A stretch of DNA of 10,135 nucleotides from Anaerolineae bacterium (GCA_020433785.1 JAGRCC010000230.1:1-10135), one strand, 5' to 3'. Shown: positions 1-5,769, counted from the stretch's first letter. Program-made: numbers and translations. Notes: generated from the letters alone by a model not told the origin.

Positions 1-489
1 GCGCTGCTGATGGCTTTCGGCCGGCGGGGTCTCGTCGGTGAATGGCTGGAAGTTGGCGGCCTTCATATCGCCTTTACCCAGGTGGCTGTTGTTTTAGCGC
101 AGACGTTTATCGCCGCGCCCTTTTATGTCAAAGCGGCCATGCTCGGGTTTGCCGGCGTTGATCGCGATCTGGAGCAAGCCGCGGCGCTCGACGGCGCCGG
201 CGGTTGGCAAGCGTTTCGGTTTGTTACTCTGCCTCTGGCCTGGACGGCTTTGCTCAGTGGGGCGGTCATGACTTGGGCCCGCGCCCTGGGCGAGTTTGGC
301 GCGACGATTATTTTTGCCGGCAACTATCCGGGCCGAACGCAGACCATGCCCTTGGCGATCTACATTGGCTTTGAGCTTGATTTGGATATCGCCTTAACCC
401 TATCTGTCATTTTGGTCGGCTGTTCGTTTGTGGTTTTGTTGGTGGTGAAAGGGCTGCTTCAGCGCGAGTTGGGCTCCAATACAAATTAA
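1..489 (+). CDS. modB: Molybdate-type ABC transporter permease (ModB-like), 5' truncated
   Basis: The reading frame is open from the first base of the window, so this is the C-terminal 162 codons of a longer gene and the first visible ATG (position 10) is probably not the start. The product is an inner-membrane permease of a binding-protein-dependent importer. The permease/ATPase coupling loop (EAA motif) reads EQAAALDGAGGW and ends at a conserved LP, about residues 58-78 of the visible part. It is followed by WARALGEFGATIIFAGN and GRTQTMPLAIY, a combination I associate with molybdate and tungstate permeases; sulfate permeases (CysT/CysW) are similar but usually differ around this motif. Membrane helices are visible at roughly visible residues 23-45, 78-95 and 128-148. 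The substrate-binding protein would lie upstream, outside the window, and no ATPase gene follows on this strand. The gene ends 33 bp from the convergent small membrane protein gene. Family is confident; molybdate over tungstate or sulfate is inferred. Confidence 0.85.
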   Translation, partial: ALLMAFGRRGLVGEWLEVGGLHIAFTQVAVVLAQTFIAAPFYVKAAMLGFAGVDRDLEQAAALDGAGGWQAFRFVTLPLAWTALLSGAVMTWARALGEFGATIIFAGNYPGRTQTMPLAIYIGFELDLDIALTLSVILVGCSFVVLLVVKGLLQRELGSNTN

Positions 490-522
490 GGGCAAACCAG
501 GGGTATATCTCTAGGGGTGGGG

Positions 523-840
523 TTACTCGGATTTGAGGCCAAAAATACGGGCTAATTCGCGCAAAATTCTGGGCAGGAGCTGAGGCGCACCGATAACCAC
601 CAGCATAAGGACGGTTAACACCACGATCACCGCGATCACCACCCAAATCGAGGCTCCCCCCGCGAAGATAAGCGTCAACAAGACAGCTACAACGGCCGTA
701 ATAAGTAAAATGAGAATTCGCTGCCGAATAATTAGCTTTTGGTATTCCAGGTTAGAGTCTTGAGGTTTAGGTTGCTTTTTAGGCAGGGGTATAGGATACC
801 CCGACCGCACCGTTTTTCGTTTTCGTCGGCGTCTTGCCAT
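523..840 (-). CDS. Small basic two-helix membrane protein, unknown function
   Basis: I do not recognise this 105-residue protein. It begins with a very basic stretch (MARRRRKRK), followed by a proline- and lysine-rich linker to about residue 30. Two hydrophobic helices follow at about 41-60 and 64-84, with a short loop containing GGAS between them, then an amphipathic, moderately basic tail. The positive N-terminus predicts both ends in the cytoplasm. The frame stays open upstream to a GTG at 886-888 (then ATG at 883-885), but I choose the ATG at 838-840. It has a strong ribosome binding site (GGGAGG, six bases before the ATG), and the longer starts lie at or beside the predicted transcription start about 7 nt from the extended -10 at 891-899. 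It is transcribed alone, convergent with the permease. It could be a small membrane-anchoring or stress protein; nothing in the sequence decides. Confidence 0.7.
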   Translation of the reverse strand: MARRRRKRKTVRSGYPIPLPKKQPKPQDSNLEYQKLIIRQRILILLITAVVAVLLTLIFAGGASIWVVIAVIVVLTVLMLVVIGAPQLLPRILRELARIFGLKSE

Positions 841-846
841 CCCAGT

Positions 847-852
847 CCTCCC
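847..852 (-). promoter_or_regulatory. Ribosome binding site deciding the start at 840
   Basis: GGGAGG on the minus strand, six bases before the ATG at 838-840. It favours that ATG over the in-frame GTG and ATG 43-48 bases further upstream, which have no comparable site. Confidence 0.7.
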
Positions 853-890
853 AGACAAGTAAAAATGGTCTTCCCCCAAACGCATCACTT

Positions 891-899
891 AGTATAGCA
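891..899 (-). promoter_or_regulatory. Extended -10 promoter for the small membrane protein
   Basis: On the minus strand the bases read TGCTATACT, an extended -10 element (TGn followed by TATACT, 5 of 6 to consensus). No convincing -35 lies 16-18 bp upstream. A start about 7 bp downstream would give a leader of roughly 45 nt before the ATG at 840, with the GGGAGG ribosome binding site inside it. Not experimentally supported. Confidence 0.45.
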
Positions 900-971
900 C
901 AAAAATGAAACATTTGTTCGGGTCGAGTAGTACTTTGGGACCAAAACTTTCTTAAATTTTGGTGGTTGTAG

Positions 972-1065
972 CTATCCCCACAAATCGTTATTTATCCACA
1001 GAACTATCCCCACTTTTCCCCAGATTAAAGAAATTTACCCACAGTTTGGCCACCGGTTATCCACA
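972..1065 (+). repeat. Array of six DnaA-box-like 9-mers, one orientation, helically spaced
   Basis: Two 9-mers are perfect TTATCCACA boxes (992-1000 and 1057-1065). One is TTACCCACA (1035-1043, one mismatch). Three more differ at two positions: CTATCCCCA at 972-980 and 1004-1012, and TTTTCCCCA at 1014-1022. All six are on the plus strand. Start-to-start distances are 20, 12, 10, 21 and 22 bp, close to one or two turns of the helix, so the sites would lie on about the same face. TTATNCACA is the established DnaA recognition sequence. The adjacent AT-rich bases at about 900-970 could serve as an unwinding element. Whether the cluster is an origin, a DnaA-titration site or a DnaA-regulated control region cannot be decided here: no dnaA, dnaN, gidA or rpmH gene is in the window. 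Confidence 0.6.
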
Positions 1066-1086
1066 ACGGGCCACTAAGACCGGCAT

Positions 1087-1113
1087 AAAAAAATCCGGCG
1101 TTTAAGCCGGATT
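1087..1113 (-). terminator. Rho-independent terminator downstream of glpX
   Basis: Perfect 8-bp stem AATCCGGC (1092-1099) and GCCGGATT (1106-1113) with a six-base loop. Read on the minus strand the stem is followed by a T run (the A run at 1087-1093 on the plus strand), so it terminates leftward transcription from glpX. The plus-strand side has no T tract directly after the stem. Confidence 0.75.
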
Positions 1114-1133
1114 CTCGTTTATTTACATTCCAA

Positions 1134-1216
1134 AGGTGACAGTCACTTATTTGCGATAAATCAGCGTCTGAGTTGTTCAAATTGGTCGATCGACCATGCT
1201 CAAGTGACTGTCACCT
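1134..1216. repeat. 83-bp inverted-repeat element (REP/MITE-like)
   Basis: Perfect 15-bp terminal inverted repeats, AGGTGACAGTCACTT at 1134-1148 and its reverse complement at 1202-1216, enclose 53 bp. Each arm contains its own near-palindrome (GTGAC, one base, GTCAC). The interior has a perfect 14-bp palindrome TGGTCGATCGACCA at 1183-1196. There is no coding capacity and no target duplication directly at the edges. It starts 3 nt beyond the glpX stop codon and ends before the terminator, so it would be transcribed in the glpX 3' untranslated region as a long hairpin. Paired palindromes of this kind are typical of REP/RAYT-associated or other non-autonomous elements; that assignment is inference from form, since only one copy is visible. 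Confidence 0.6.
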
Positions 1217-1219
1217 GCA

Positions 1220-2236
1220 TTATAAGGTTGCCACTTCGACGGCCTCTTTGACATCTAGCCGCCTAAAATCTAACCCCCGTCTGAGTTGGTGAATACCTTT
1301 AACATAACGCATCGATCCGGACAGGGCACGGATGACGATGCTGTGGGTGGTGACCCCACCCTGGCGGTCATAGTGAACGCCTTCCAGGAAGGGGCCGTCG
1401 GTGATACCGGTGGCCGCAAAAAAGGCGTCATCGGCCTTGATCAGATCTTCCAACATGAGCGTTGTGTTAATATCGTCGCCTATTTCAGCTAAGATTTTTT
1501 CGCGCTCGGCGTCGCTTTGAGGGTCGCACATGGCTTGCATGCCGCCATTCAATGCTTTGACTGCGGCGGCCGCGATAATTCCTTCGGGGGTGCCGCCGGT
1601 GCCCATCAAAACATCGACCCCGGTGCCGGGAATGGCGGCCATTAGCGCGCCGATCACATCCCCATCGGTTTGAATGGAAATGCGCGCCCCGGTCCGTCGT
1701 ATCTCGGCAATGAGATCTTGGTGGCGGGGTTTGTCTAAAACGAACACGGTTAGCTCATTGACGTGCCGTCCGAGCGCCTCGGCAATCCGATGCAGATTGG
1801 CCGTGGTCGATAGGCTAATGTCGATAGCGTGTTTGGCATTTCTATCGACTACAATTTTTTTCATATACAGAGATGAGCCGGGGTTCCACATCGTATGGCG
1901 TTCGGCAATGGCGATGACTGAGGTAGCATTGGGCCGTCCCAAAGCCAGCAACCGGGTGCCTTCAACCGGGTCTACAGCCACATCGACGGCGGGCGGATTG
2001 CCGGTGCCGACTCTTTCGCCATTATAGAGCATGGGGGCTTCATCTTTTTCGCCCTCCCCAATAACGATGGTGCCGTCCATATTGATAGTGTCTAGCACCG
2101 CCCGCATACTATCAACCGCGGCCTGGTCGCCGGCTTCTTTGTTGCCCAAGCCCATGTAATGAGCAGCTGATAGAGCGGCGGCTTCCGTAACGCGCACCAA
2201 CTCCATCGCCAGGTTTCGATCGGGTTTTTCAGACAT
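1220..2236 (-). CDS. glpX: Fructose-1,6-bisphosphatase, class II (GlpX)
   Basis: This cytoplasmic metal-dependent phosphatase removes the 1-phosphate from fructose 1,6-bisphosphate to give fructose 6-phosphate, the committed step of gluconeogenesis. The 338 residues match the family's usual length of about 320-340. Residues corresponding to the characterised Escherichia coli GlpX active site are present: K33 and D37 ([12 protein letters not shown]), E61 in [13 protein letters not shown]89 and E92 in DPVEGTRL, and E218 in GTGGTPEGI. The C-terminal half has the expected [20 protein letters not shown] stretch. The ATG is preceded by GAGGA on the minus strand at suitable spacing. The gene lies 128 bp downstream of the epimerase on the same strand, with its own candidate promoter in the gap. 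Its 3' untranslated region carries the inverted-repeat element and a clear terminator. Some GlpX proteins also hydrolyse sedoheptulose 1,7-bisphosphate; nothing here suggests that. Intact. Confidence 0.95.
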   Translation of the reverse strand: MSEKPDRNLAMELVRVTEAAALSAAHYMGLGNKEAGDQAAVDSMRAVLDTINMDGTIVIGEGEKDEAPMLYNGERVGTGNPPAVDVAVDPVEGTRLLALGRPNATSVIAIAERHTMWNPGSSLYMKKIVVDRNAKHAIDISLSTTANLHRIAEALGRHVNELTVFVLDKPRHQDLIAEIRRTGARISIQTDGDVIGALMAAIPGTGVDVLMGTGGTPEGIIAAAAVKALNGGMQAMCDPQSDAEREKILAEIGDDINTTLMLEDLIKADDAFFAATGITDGPFLEGVHYDRQGGVTTHSIVIRALSGSMRYVKGIHQLRRGLDFRRLDVKEAVEVATL

Positions 2237-2270
2237 GTTTTTTCCTCAACTCTCTTAAGGTGTTGTTAAA

Positions 2271-2330
2271 TTTTAATAACGGTTATATTACCCGTAAATG
2301 GCTAAAATTATCAAGTTGAGGTTATTAAAA
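2271..2330. repeat. 10-bp inverted repeat flanking the candidate glpX promoter
   Basis: TTTTAATAAC at 2271-2280 is the exact reverse complement of GTTATTAAAA at 2321-2330, with 40 bp between. A further GTTATTA occurs at 2361-2367 over the epimerase stop codon. The arms bracket the candidate -35 and -10, as an operator pair would, but AT-rich arms can arise by chance. Confidence 0.4.
2285..2314 (-). promoter_or_regulatory. Candidate glpX promoter
   Basis: On the minus strand TTGATA (2309-2314) and TAATAT (2285-2290) are separated by 18 bp. The -35 is good and the -10 is weak. It sits between the two arms of a 10-bp inverted repeat (2271-2280 and 2321-2330). glpX could equally be read through from the epimerase gene. 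Confidence 0.35.
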
Positions 2331-2364
2331 AGGGGAAGATCATCATTTGACATAATTGAAGTTA

Positions 2365-3300
2365 TTACGAGGAGAGAACCACGCTGTCGACTAATTGAGC
2401 CAGCCCCGCTTCGAAGCTGACGTTGGCCGTCCAACCCAATAGGGTTTTGGCTTGATGAGCGTTAGCATAGGAGTACCGGATATCACCCGACCGGGCCGGT
2501 TGGTAAATCGGTTGAATATCGAGCTTGAAAATTTGCGATAATGTGTGGAAAAGGTGGTTAATGGTAATTTGACGTTCGGTTCCAATGTTAAACAGTTGGC
2601 CGGCGGCTTGGGGGTTTTGAGCGGCCAATAAATTGGCCCGCACGACATCTTTCACAAAGACAAAGTCGCGCGTCTGTTGGCCATCGCCAAAAATGAGGGG
2701 GACTTCGCCGCGCATCATTTTATCGACAAAGATGGAGATCACCCCCGAGTAGGCGGACGAAGGATCCTGGCGGGGGCCAAAGACGTTAAAATAGCGCAGC
2801 ACAACCGTCTCCAGATCAAAGGAATCGTTAAATAAACGGCAGTAATACTCGGCAGCGAGTTTGCTGATAGCATAGGGAGATTTGGGTTGAGGCGTCATAG
2901 TTTCTGTCTTGGGCAGCGTGGGTTCGTCGCCATAGACGGCGCAAGTAGAGCTGAGCACCAGGCGGCGAACACCGGCAGCAGCGGCCAGACTAAGCAGCTT
3001 AAGGGTGCCTAAGGCATTGATGCTTTCAGCCTCGACCGGTTTGGCCATCGACTCCGGCACGGATACCATCGCGGCCAGATGGAAAACGAGATCAACGCCG
3101 CCGACAGCGTCTCGAACGACGGCTTCCTCTCTAATATCACCCTCTATAAATTCGATTTGACTGGCCAGATGCGCCAAATTTTTCGGATAGCCGGATGATA
3201 AGTTGTCTAATACGCGGACTTGATCGCCGCGTGCGACTAGAGCATCAACAATATGCGAACCGATAAAACCGGCTCCTCCCGTTACTAAGCAAGTAGTCAT
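2365..3300 (-). CDS. NAD-dependent UDP-sugar 4-epimerase (extended SDR, GalE/WbpP-like)
   Basis: This 311-residue cytoplasmic short-chain dehydrogenase/reductase very likely inverts C4 of a UDP-hexose (UDP-glucose/UDP-galactose or the N-acetyl forms) using tightly bound NAD. The Rossmann fingerprint TGGAGFIGSH is at residues 7-16, an acidic D32 (VLDNLSSG) can bind the NAD ribose, and HLAA is at 74-77. The catalytic S118 lies in SSTCAVYG and Y143/K147 in YAISK. RYFNVFGPRQDP (169-180) and GDGQQTRDFVFVKDVV (205-220) are typical of the WbpP/Gne branch of epimerases and of archaeal-type GalE. In SGDIRYSYA a serine (S277) seems to align with the small gate residue that lets WbpP accept N-acetylated sugars, so a GlcNAc/GalNAc substrate is possible. 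The start has AAAGG seven bases upstream. The products would feed cell-surface glycans. A related dTDP-glucose dehydratase is less likely given the YAISK context. Confidence 0.85.
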   Translation of the reverse strand: MTTCLVTGGAGFIGSHIVDALVARGDQVRVLDNLSSGYPKNLAHLASQIEFIEGDIREEAVVRDAVGGVDLVFHLAAMVSVPESMAKPVEAESINALGTLKLLSLAAAAGVRRLVLSSTCAVYGDEPTLPKTETMTPQPKSPYAISKLAAEYYCRLFNDSFDLETVVLRYFNVFGPRQDPSSAYSGVISIFVDKMMRGEVPLIFGDGQQTRDFVFVKDVVRANLLAAQNPQAAGQLFNIGTERQITINHLFHTLSQIFKLDIQPIYQPARSGDIRYSYANAHQAKTLLGWTANVSFEAGLAQLVDSVVLSS

Positions 3301-3330
3301 AATGTAACCTTTGTTAAAAATGGATGGACA

Positions 3331-3420
3331 GTTGGAGAGTTGGTTGGGTGTATAGTTGGTTTGGGTTTGTTAACATTAAACAAACTAATCAACCAACAAA
3401 CGAACGAACAAACTAACAAT
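3331..3420. repeat. GTTGG/CCAAC imperfect hairpin and tetranucleotide-periodic run
   Basis: GTTGGTT (3355-3361) pairs with AACCAAC (3391-3397), and GTTTGTT (3365-3371) pairs with AACAAAC (3379-3385), around a seven-base loop with an internal mismatch. To the left are extra GTTGG units (3331-3364). To the right, roughly 3379-3418 reads in four-base steps (AACA, AACG, AACT). Read leftward this follows the response regulator stop codon directly and could act as an mRNA 3' structure. A run of five T on the minus strand appears only about 35 bp further on (3316-3320), so it is not a canonical terminator. Confidence 0.55.
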
Positions 3421-3426
3421 TCGTCG

Positions 3427-4119
3427 TCAATTTTGAACCTCAAAGCGATATCCGACGTACTGTTCGTTAAGGAGATAAATGGGATTTTTGGGATCGGGTT
3501 CAAGTTTACGCCGTAGGTGCCAGATATAAACGCGCAGATAATCGACGTCATCGATATATTCGAAGCCCCAGACTTTTTCCAGAATTTGTTGGGTTTCGAT
3601 AATGCGACCTTTGTTTTTAAACAGCAGTTCTAACAGTTTGTATTCGGTGGGGGTTAGTTTGACGAGTTTGCCTTTAACTTCAATGCGGCGGGTTTCCAGA
3701 TCGATAAAGAGGTGGTTATCCTGGTAGGATAAATTTTTAGGTAAAATAATAGCGGTGCGGCTGCGACGGAGCGTCGCCTGTACACGGGCCACCAGTTCGC
3801 CGGTACGGAATGGTTTGGTAAGATAATCGTCGGCGCCAAATTCGAGTCCCTTAATAATATCCTCCTCCTTGTCCAGAGCGGTAAGCATGATTATCGGAGT
3901 ATCGGCTATGTCTCGAACGCGTTGGCACACTTGATAGCCATCTAGCCGAGGCATCGTAATGTCCAAAATGATCAAATCAGGCTGACATTCGAAAAAAAGG
4001 CGGATCCCTTCTTGCCCATCCCGGGCAATGGTCACTCGATACCCGGCATCGGTTAAACCGAGGTGAACAATTTGGGTAAAGCTGGGGTCATCGTCAATAA
4101 TCAAAATTTTGTCGTTCAC
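3427..4119 (-). CDS. OmpR/PhoB-family response regulator (orphan)
   Basis: This 230-residue DNA-binding response regulator is a phosphorylation-controlled transcription factor. The N-terminal receiver (about 1-120) has the acidic pocket D9-D11, phosphoacceptor D53 (LILDITMPRLDGY), T80 and K102 (YLTKPF). The C-terminal winged helix (about 128-228) has LTPTEYKLLELL and the recognition-helix region DDVDYLRVYIWHLRRKLEPDP, closest in feel to KdpE-type members. Near the end, a tyrosine replaces the glycine usual before VGYRF in this family (NEQYVGYRF). The start is GTG, chosen because AGGAGA sits six bases upstream and the receiver begins immediately. No histidine kinase is adjacent, so the partner lies elsewhere or is one of the kinases at 5782-9512, which already have a receiver. 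The epimerase follows after 126 bp and might be co-transcribed. Targets cannot be inferred. Confidence 0.92.
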   Translation of the reverse strand: MNDKILIIDDDPSFTQIVHLGLTDAGYRVTIARDGQEGIRLFFECQPDLIILDITMPRLDGYQVCQRVRDIADTPIIMLTALDKEEDIIKGLEFGADDYLTKPFRTGELVARVQATLRRSRTAIILPKNLSYQDNHLFIDLETRRIEVKGKLVKLTPTEYKLLELLFKNKGRIIETQQILEKVWGFEYIDDVDYLRVYIWHLRRKLEPDPKNPIYLLNEQYVGYRFEVQN

Positions 4120-4176
4120 AGAATTTCTCCTGGCGCCAGCTTAAGCGACTCACTCTAGACGGAAGGTGATATTAGC

Positions 4177-4255
4177 GGTTGGTTGAATAGTTCAGTGGTT
4201 ACGGTTTTGGTTAATTCACCGTCATCTTTCTGGCTAACTATCTGACCAACTAACC
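4177..4255. repeat. Imperfect GTTGGTT-type inverted repeat in the regulator leader
   Basis: The left arm, starting GGTTGGTTGAATAGTT at 4177, pairs imperfectly with AACTATCTGACCAACTAACC ending at 4255. Nested inside is ACGGT (4201-4205) with ACCGT (4217-4221). If transcription starts at the 4396-4425 promoter this folds within the 5' leader of the response regulator mRNA. Its sequence resembles the repeat after the same gene at 3331-3420. Confidence 0.5.
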
Positions 4256-4395
4256 TGTTGGCTCGTGTGATTTATAATTTGTTAAGCTGCAAGGTCTAAC
4301 ATTAATGGTTGTATGATAACTATTGCGGTAACGATAGGTTTGCATTGACTGCCAAAAATACCATTACCGATTCTGCTTAATAGTTCATTCTTCTT

Positions 4396-4425
4396 ATTAT
4401 AACCTAAGCGCCTCTTTTCTGGCAA
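4396..4425 (-). promoter_or_regulatory. Sigma70-type promoter for the response regulator
   Basis: On the minus strand TTGCCA (4420-4425, 5 of 6 to consensus) and TATAAT (4396-4401, perfect) are 18 bp apart. This is the best-looking -35/-10 pair in the window. It predicts an untranslated leader of about 270 nt before the GTG at 4119. Confidence 0.6.
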
Positions 4426-4521
4426 TGGGTTGTGCCTAGGAAAATAGGTTCAGATCGGCCTAGTCCATTAAGGCTATAACCAACGCTGATCGTTGAATCT
4501 GTTCGAAATTTAGTTGGTCAA

Positions 4522-4550
4522 TTGTTGAGACGGCTTCAGCTGGGTATGAT
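4522..4550 (+). promoter_or_regulatory. Candidate promoter for the M50-like gene
   Basis: TTGTTG (4522-4527) and TATGAT (4545-4550) with a 17-bp spacer. The -10 is 5 of 6 and the -35 is weak. The start would be about 30 bp upstream of the ATG at 4590. Confidence 0.35.
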
Positions 4551-4589
4551 ACCATAAGTTCTAAAAATCCAATCCTAATGTGACAAAAG

Positions 4590-5393
4590 ATGAACAGATT
4601 TGAATTCTCTAAAATGCGTTCTCAAGACGGTGAAATTACGACCAAACAAACCTTAATCTTAATTGGGGTGGCAGGCTTGGCGGCCATGCTGCTGGCGATA
4701 GTGCCCTGGTTGGGGTTCTTAAACTACCCTTTTCGGCTGCTGATTACCCTTGTCCATGAGTTGAGTCACGGCTTAGCGGCCTTAATCACCGGCGGTGCTT
4801 TTATCCGATTTGTCATTTTCTCCGACGGATCGGGGTTGGCCTATACTGCTGGGGGCTGGCGTCTGTTGGTTATTCCAGCCGGGTATTTGGGGGTGGCTTT
4901 GTTTGGCGGCGTTTTGATTATGCTAGGGCGTAATCATCGTTGGAGTCGTATCGCTATGGCCGTCATTGGTCTGGTGATAATTCTATTCACGCTGCGATAC
5001 GGTATCCCCAGTATCTTTACCGATCACGTCCTTGGCGGCGTGTTGACTACCATCAGCGGGGTCTTTTTTGGCGGCCTGTTCTTGTTGGTTGCGCTCAAAG
5101 CCTCCCCGCCATGGATTGTATTTTTACTGCACCTCATCGCGATTCGGGCCGGATTAACCGCCTTTTCGGACATCATAACGGTTATTGGATTGTCGATGCC
5201 TTTTGCCGCTTCGGTCCGCAGCGATGCCCAATCGATGGCTGATCTAACCTTTATTCCGGCGGTGGTTTGGGCAGTAGCCTGGGCGGCCGTGGCTTTCCTA
5301 CTAATTGGCGGCGCGATTTGGGCAACCTGGTTAGTACCCGGCCGGCCGCCGGTTCAGATTACTGATAGATCTCCCAGACACCTTCACCTCTAA
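4590..5393 (+). CDS. M50B-like membrane zinc metalloprotease, putative
   Basis: This polytopic membrane protein of 267 residues has a HELSH zinc-binding motif at H56-H60 (LVHELSHGLAALITGG), set in a hydrophobic helix as expected for site-2-protease-like (M50) intramembrane proteases. It is followed by IPAGYLGVALFGG at 95-107, characteristic of the M50B group. A third ligand could be D194 in AFSDIITVIG near the C-terminal membrane helices. I see about seven hydrophobic segments: 21-45, 47-70, 88-112, 119-137, 145-170, 173-203 and 222-248. The physiological substrate is unknown for this group. The start is uncertain: neither ATG 4590 nor the in-frame ATG 4614 has a good ribosome binding site, and I keep the first because a candidate promoter lies just upstream. 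The gene is transcribed alone, divergent from the response regulator. Its last 35 bp overlap the receiver gene on the other strand, and there is no terminator between them. The C-terminal tail is hydrophilic. Confidence 0.8.
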   Translation: MNRFEFSKMRSQDGEITTKQTLILIGVAGLAAMLLAIVPWLGFLNYPFRLLITLVHELSHGLAALITGGAFIRFVIFSDGSGLAYTAGGWRLLVIPAGYLGVALFGGVLIMLGRNHRWSRIAMAVIGLVIILFTLRYGIPSIFTDHVLGGVLTTISGVFFGGLFLLVALKASPPWIVFLLHLIAIRAGLTAFSDIITVIGLSMPFAASVRSDAQSMADLTFIPAVVWAVAWAAVAFLLIGGAIWATWLVPGRPPVQITDRSPRHLHL

Positions 5394-5769
5394 TAATGCG
5401 GCGTACCTGGTCAGGAAAGCGGTTGCGATTAAGCGGTTTGCCTAAAAAACCATCAAAACCGGCGTCTTGCGTTTTGGGCAGTTCGGTGCTGGCGTCTCGG
5501 GCTGTTACAGCGATAACCGGAACCTCCTTTAAGGCCGGATCGCTTCTGAGCGCCTGTAACACTTCGTAACCATCGGCATCGGGCAGGCCCAAATCTAGAA
5601 AGACTACATCGAGCTTTGACATGCTCTTCGCCCGCTCGATGGCGGAGTCGGCGAAGCGTTCCATGACAGTGCGCATACCCAGGCGGCGCAGCATTACGGC
5701 GATAATTGCCAACCCGGAGGCATCATCTTCGACGACCAGCGCGCTATAATTCTTTAAATCTTCAGCCAT
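5359..5769 (-). CDS. Receiver-only response regulator (CheY/DivK-like)
   Basis: This 136-residue protein consists of one receiver domain and no output domain. Visible residues are the acidic pair D15-D16 (VVEDDASG), phosphoacceptor D59 (FLDLGLPDADGYEV), T89 (IAVTA) and K111 (GFLGKPLN), so phosphotransfer chemistry is intact. It must act by binding a partner or as a phosphorelay intermediate. It is the last gene of an apparent operon: the long histidine kinase ends 12 bp upstream, and AAGGA lies close before the ATG. Operon position makes one or both upstream kinases its likely phosphodonors. It resembles DivK-type receivers that accompany hybrid or multi-kinase systems. The 3' end overlaps the convergent M50 gene by 35 bp, and no terminator was found because downstream sequence is coding on the other strand. 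Confidence 0.92.
   Translation of the reverse strand: MAEDLKNYSALVVEDDASGLAIIAVMLRRLGMRTVMERFADSAIERAKSMSKLDVVFLDLGLPDADGYEVLQALRSDPALKEVPVIAVTARDASTELPKTQDAGFDGFLGKPLNRNRFPDQVRRIIRGEGVWEIYQ

Larger units (their letters stand above)
841..1219. other. Gene-free region with DnaA-box array, terminator and inverted-repeat element
   Basis: No credible coding frame was found in these 379 bases. From left to right they hold the leader and promoter of the small membrane protein; an AT-rich stretch (about 900-970) with a CCAAAA/TTTTGG inverted repeat (941-946 and 957-962); the DnaA-box-like array (972-1065); the glpX terminator (1087-1113); and the inverted-repeat element (1134-1216). Both flanking genes are on the minus strand, with the small membrane protein gene reading away and glpX reading in. 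Confidence 0.8.
4120..4589. other. Gene-free divergent region between response regulator and M50 gene
   Basis: These 470 bases hold no convincing coding frame. Contents: the regulator's ribosome binding site with a CTGGCGCCAG palindrome (4130-4139) just upstream; an imperfect GTTGGTT-type inverted repeat (4177-4255); a minus-strand promoter (4396-4425) and a weaker plus-strand promoter (4522-4550). An 11-bp unit TTAGTTGGTCA at 4510-4520 is the inverted copy of 4243-4253. Confidence 0.7.

Noticed and set aside
490..522. Terminator between the permease and the convergent small gene
   Set aside because: The 33 bp contain no stable stem and no T tract for either strand.
407..646. 79-codon minus-strand frame spanning the permease end and the small membrane protein gene
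   Set aside because: It overlaps two better-supported frames, starts inside the permease antisense region and shows no domain.
841..888. Longer start for the small membrane protein (GTG at 888 or ATG at 885)
   Set aside because: The ATG at 840 has a strong ribosome binding site and the longer starts coincide with the predicted transcription start.
1674..2027. 117-codon open frame on the plus strand inside glpX
   Set aside because: It is fully antisense to a well-conserved glpX frame and its product has no recognisable features; it reflects the codon composition of the real gene.
3376..3420. Possible CRISPR or tandem-repeat array
   Set aside because: The periodicity is four bases with variable units; there are no 23-37-bp repeats separated by unique spacers.
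3297..3551. 84-codon minus-strand frame across the regulator 3' end and intergenic repeat
   Set aside because: It runs out of frame through the winged-helix coding region and the low-complexity repeat; there is no ribosome binding site or domain.
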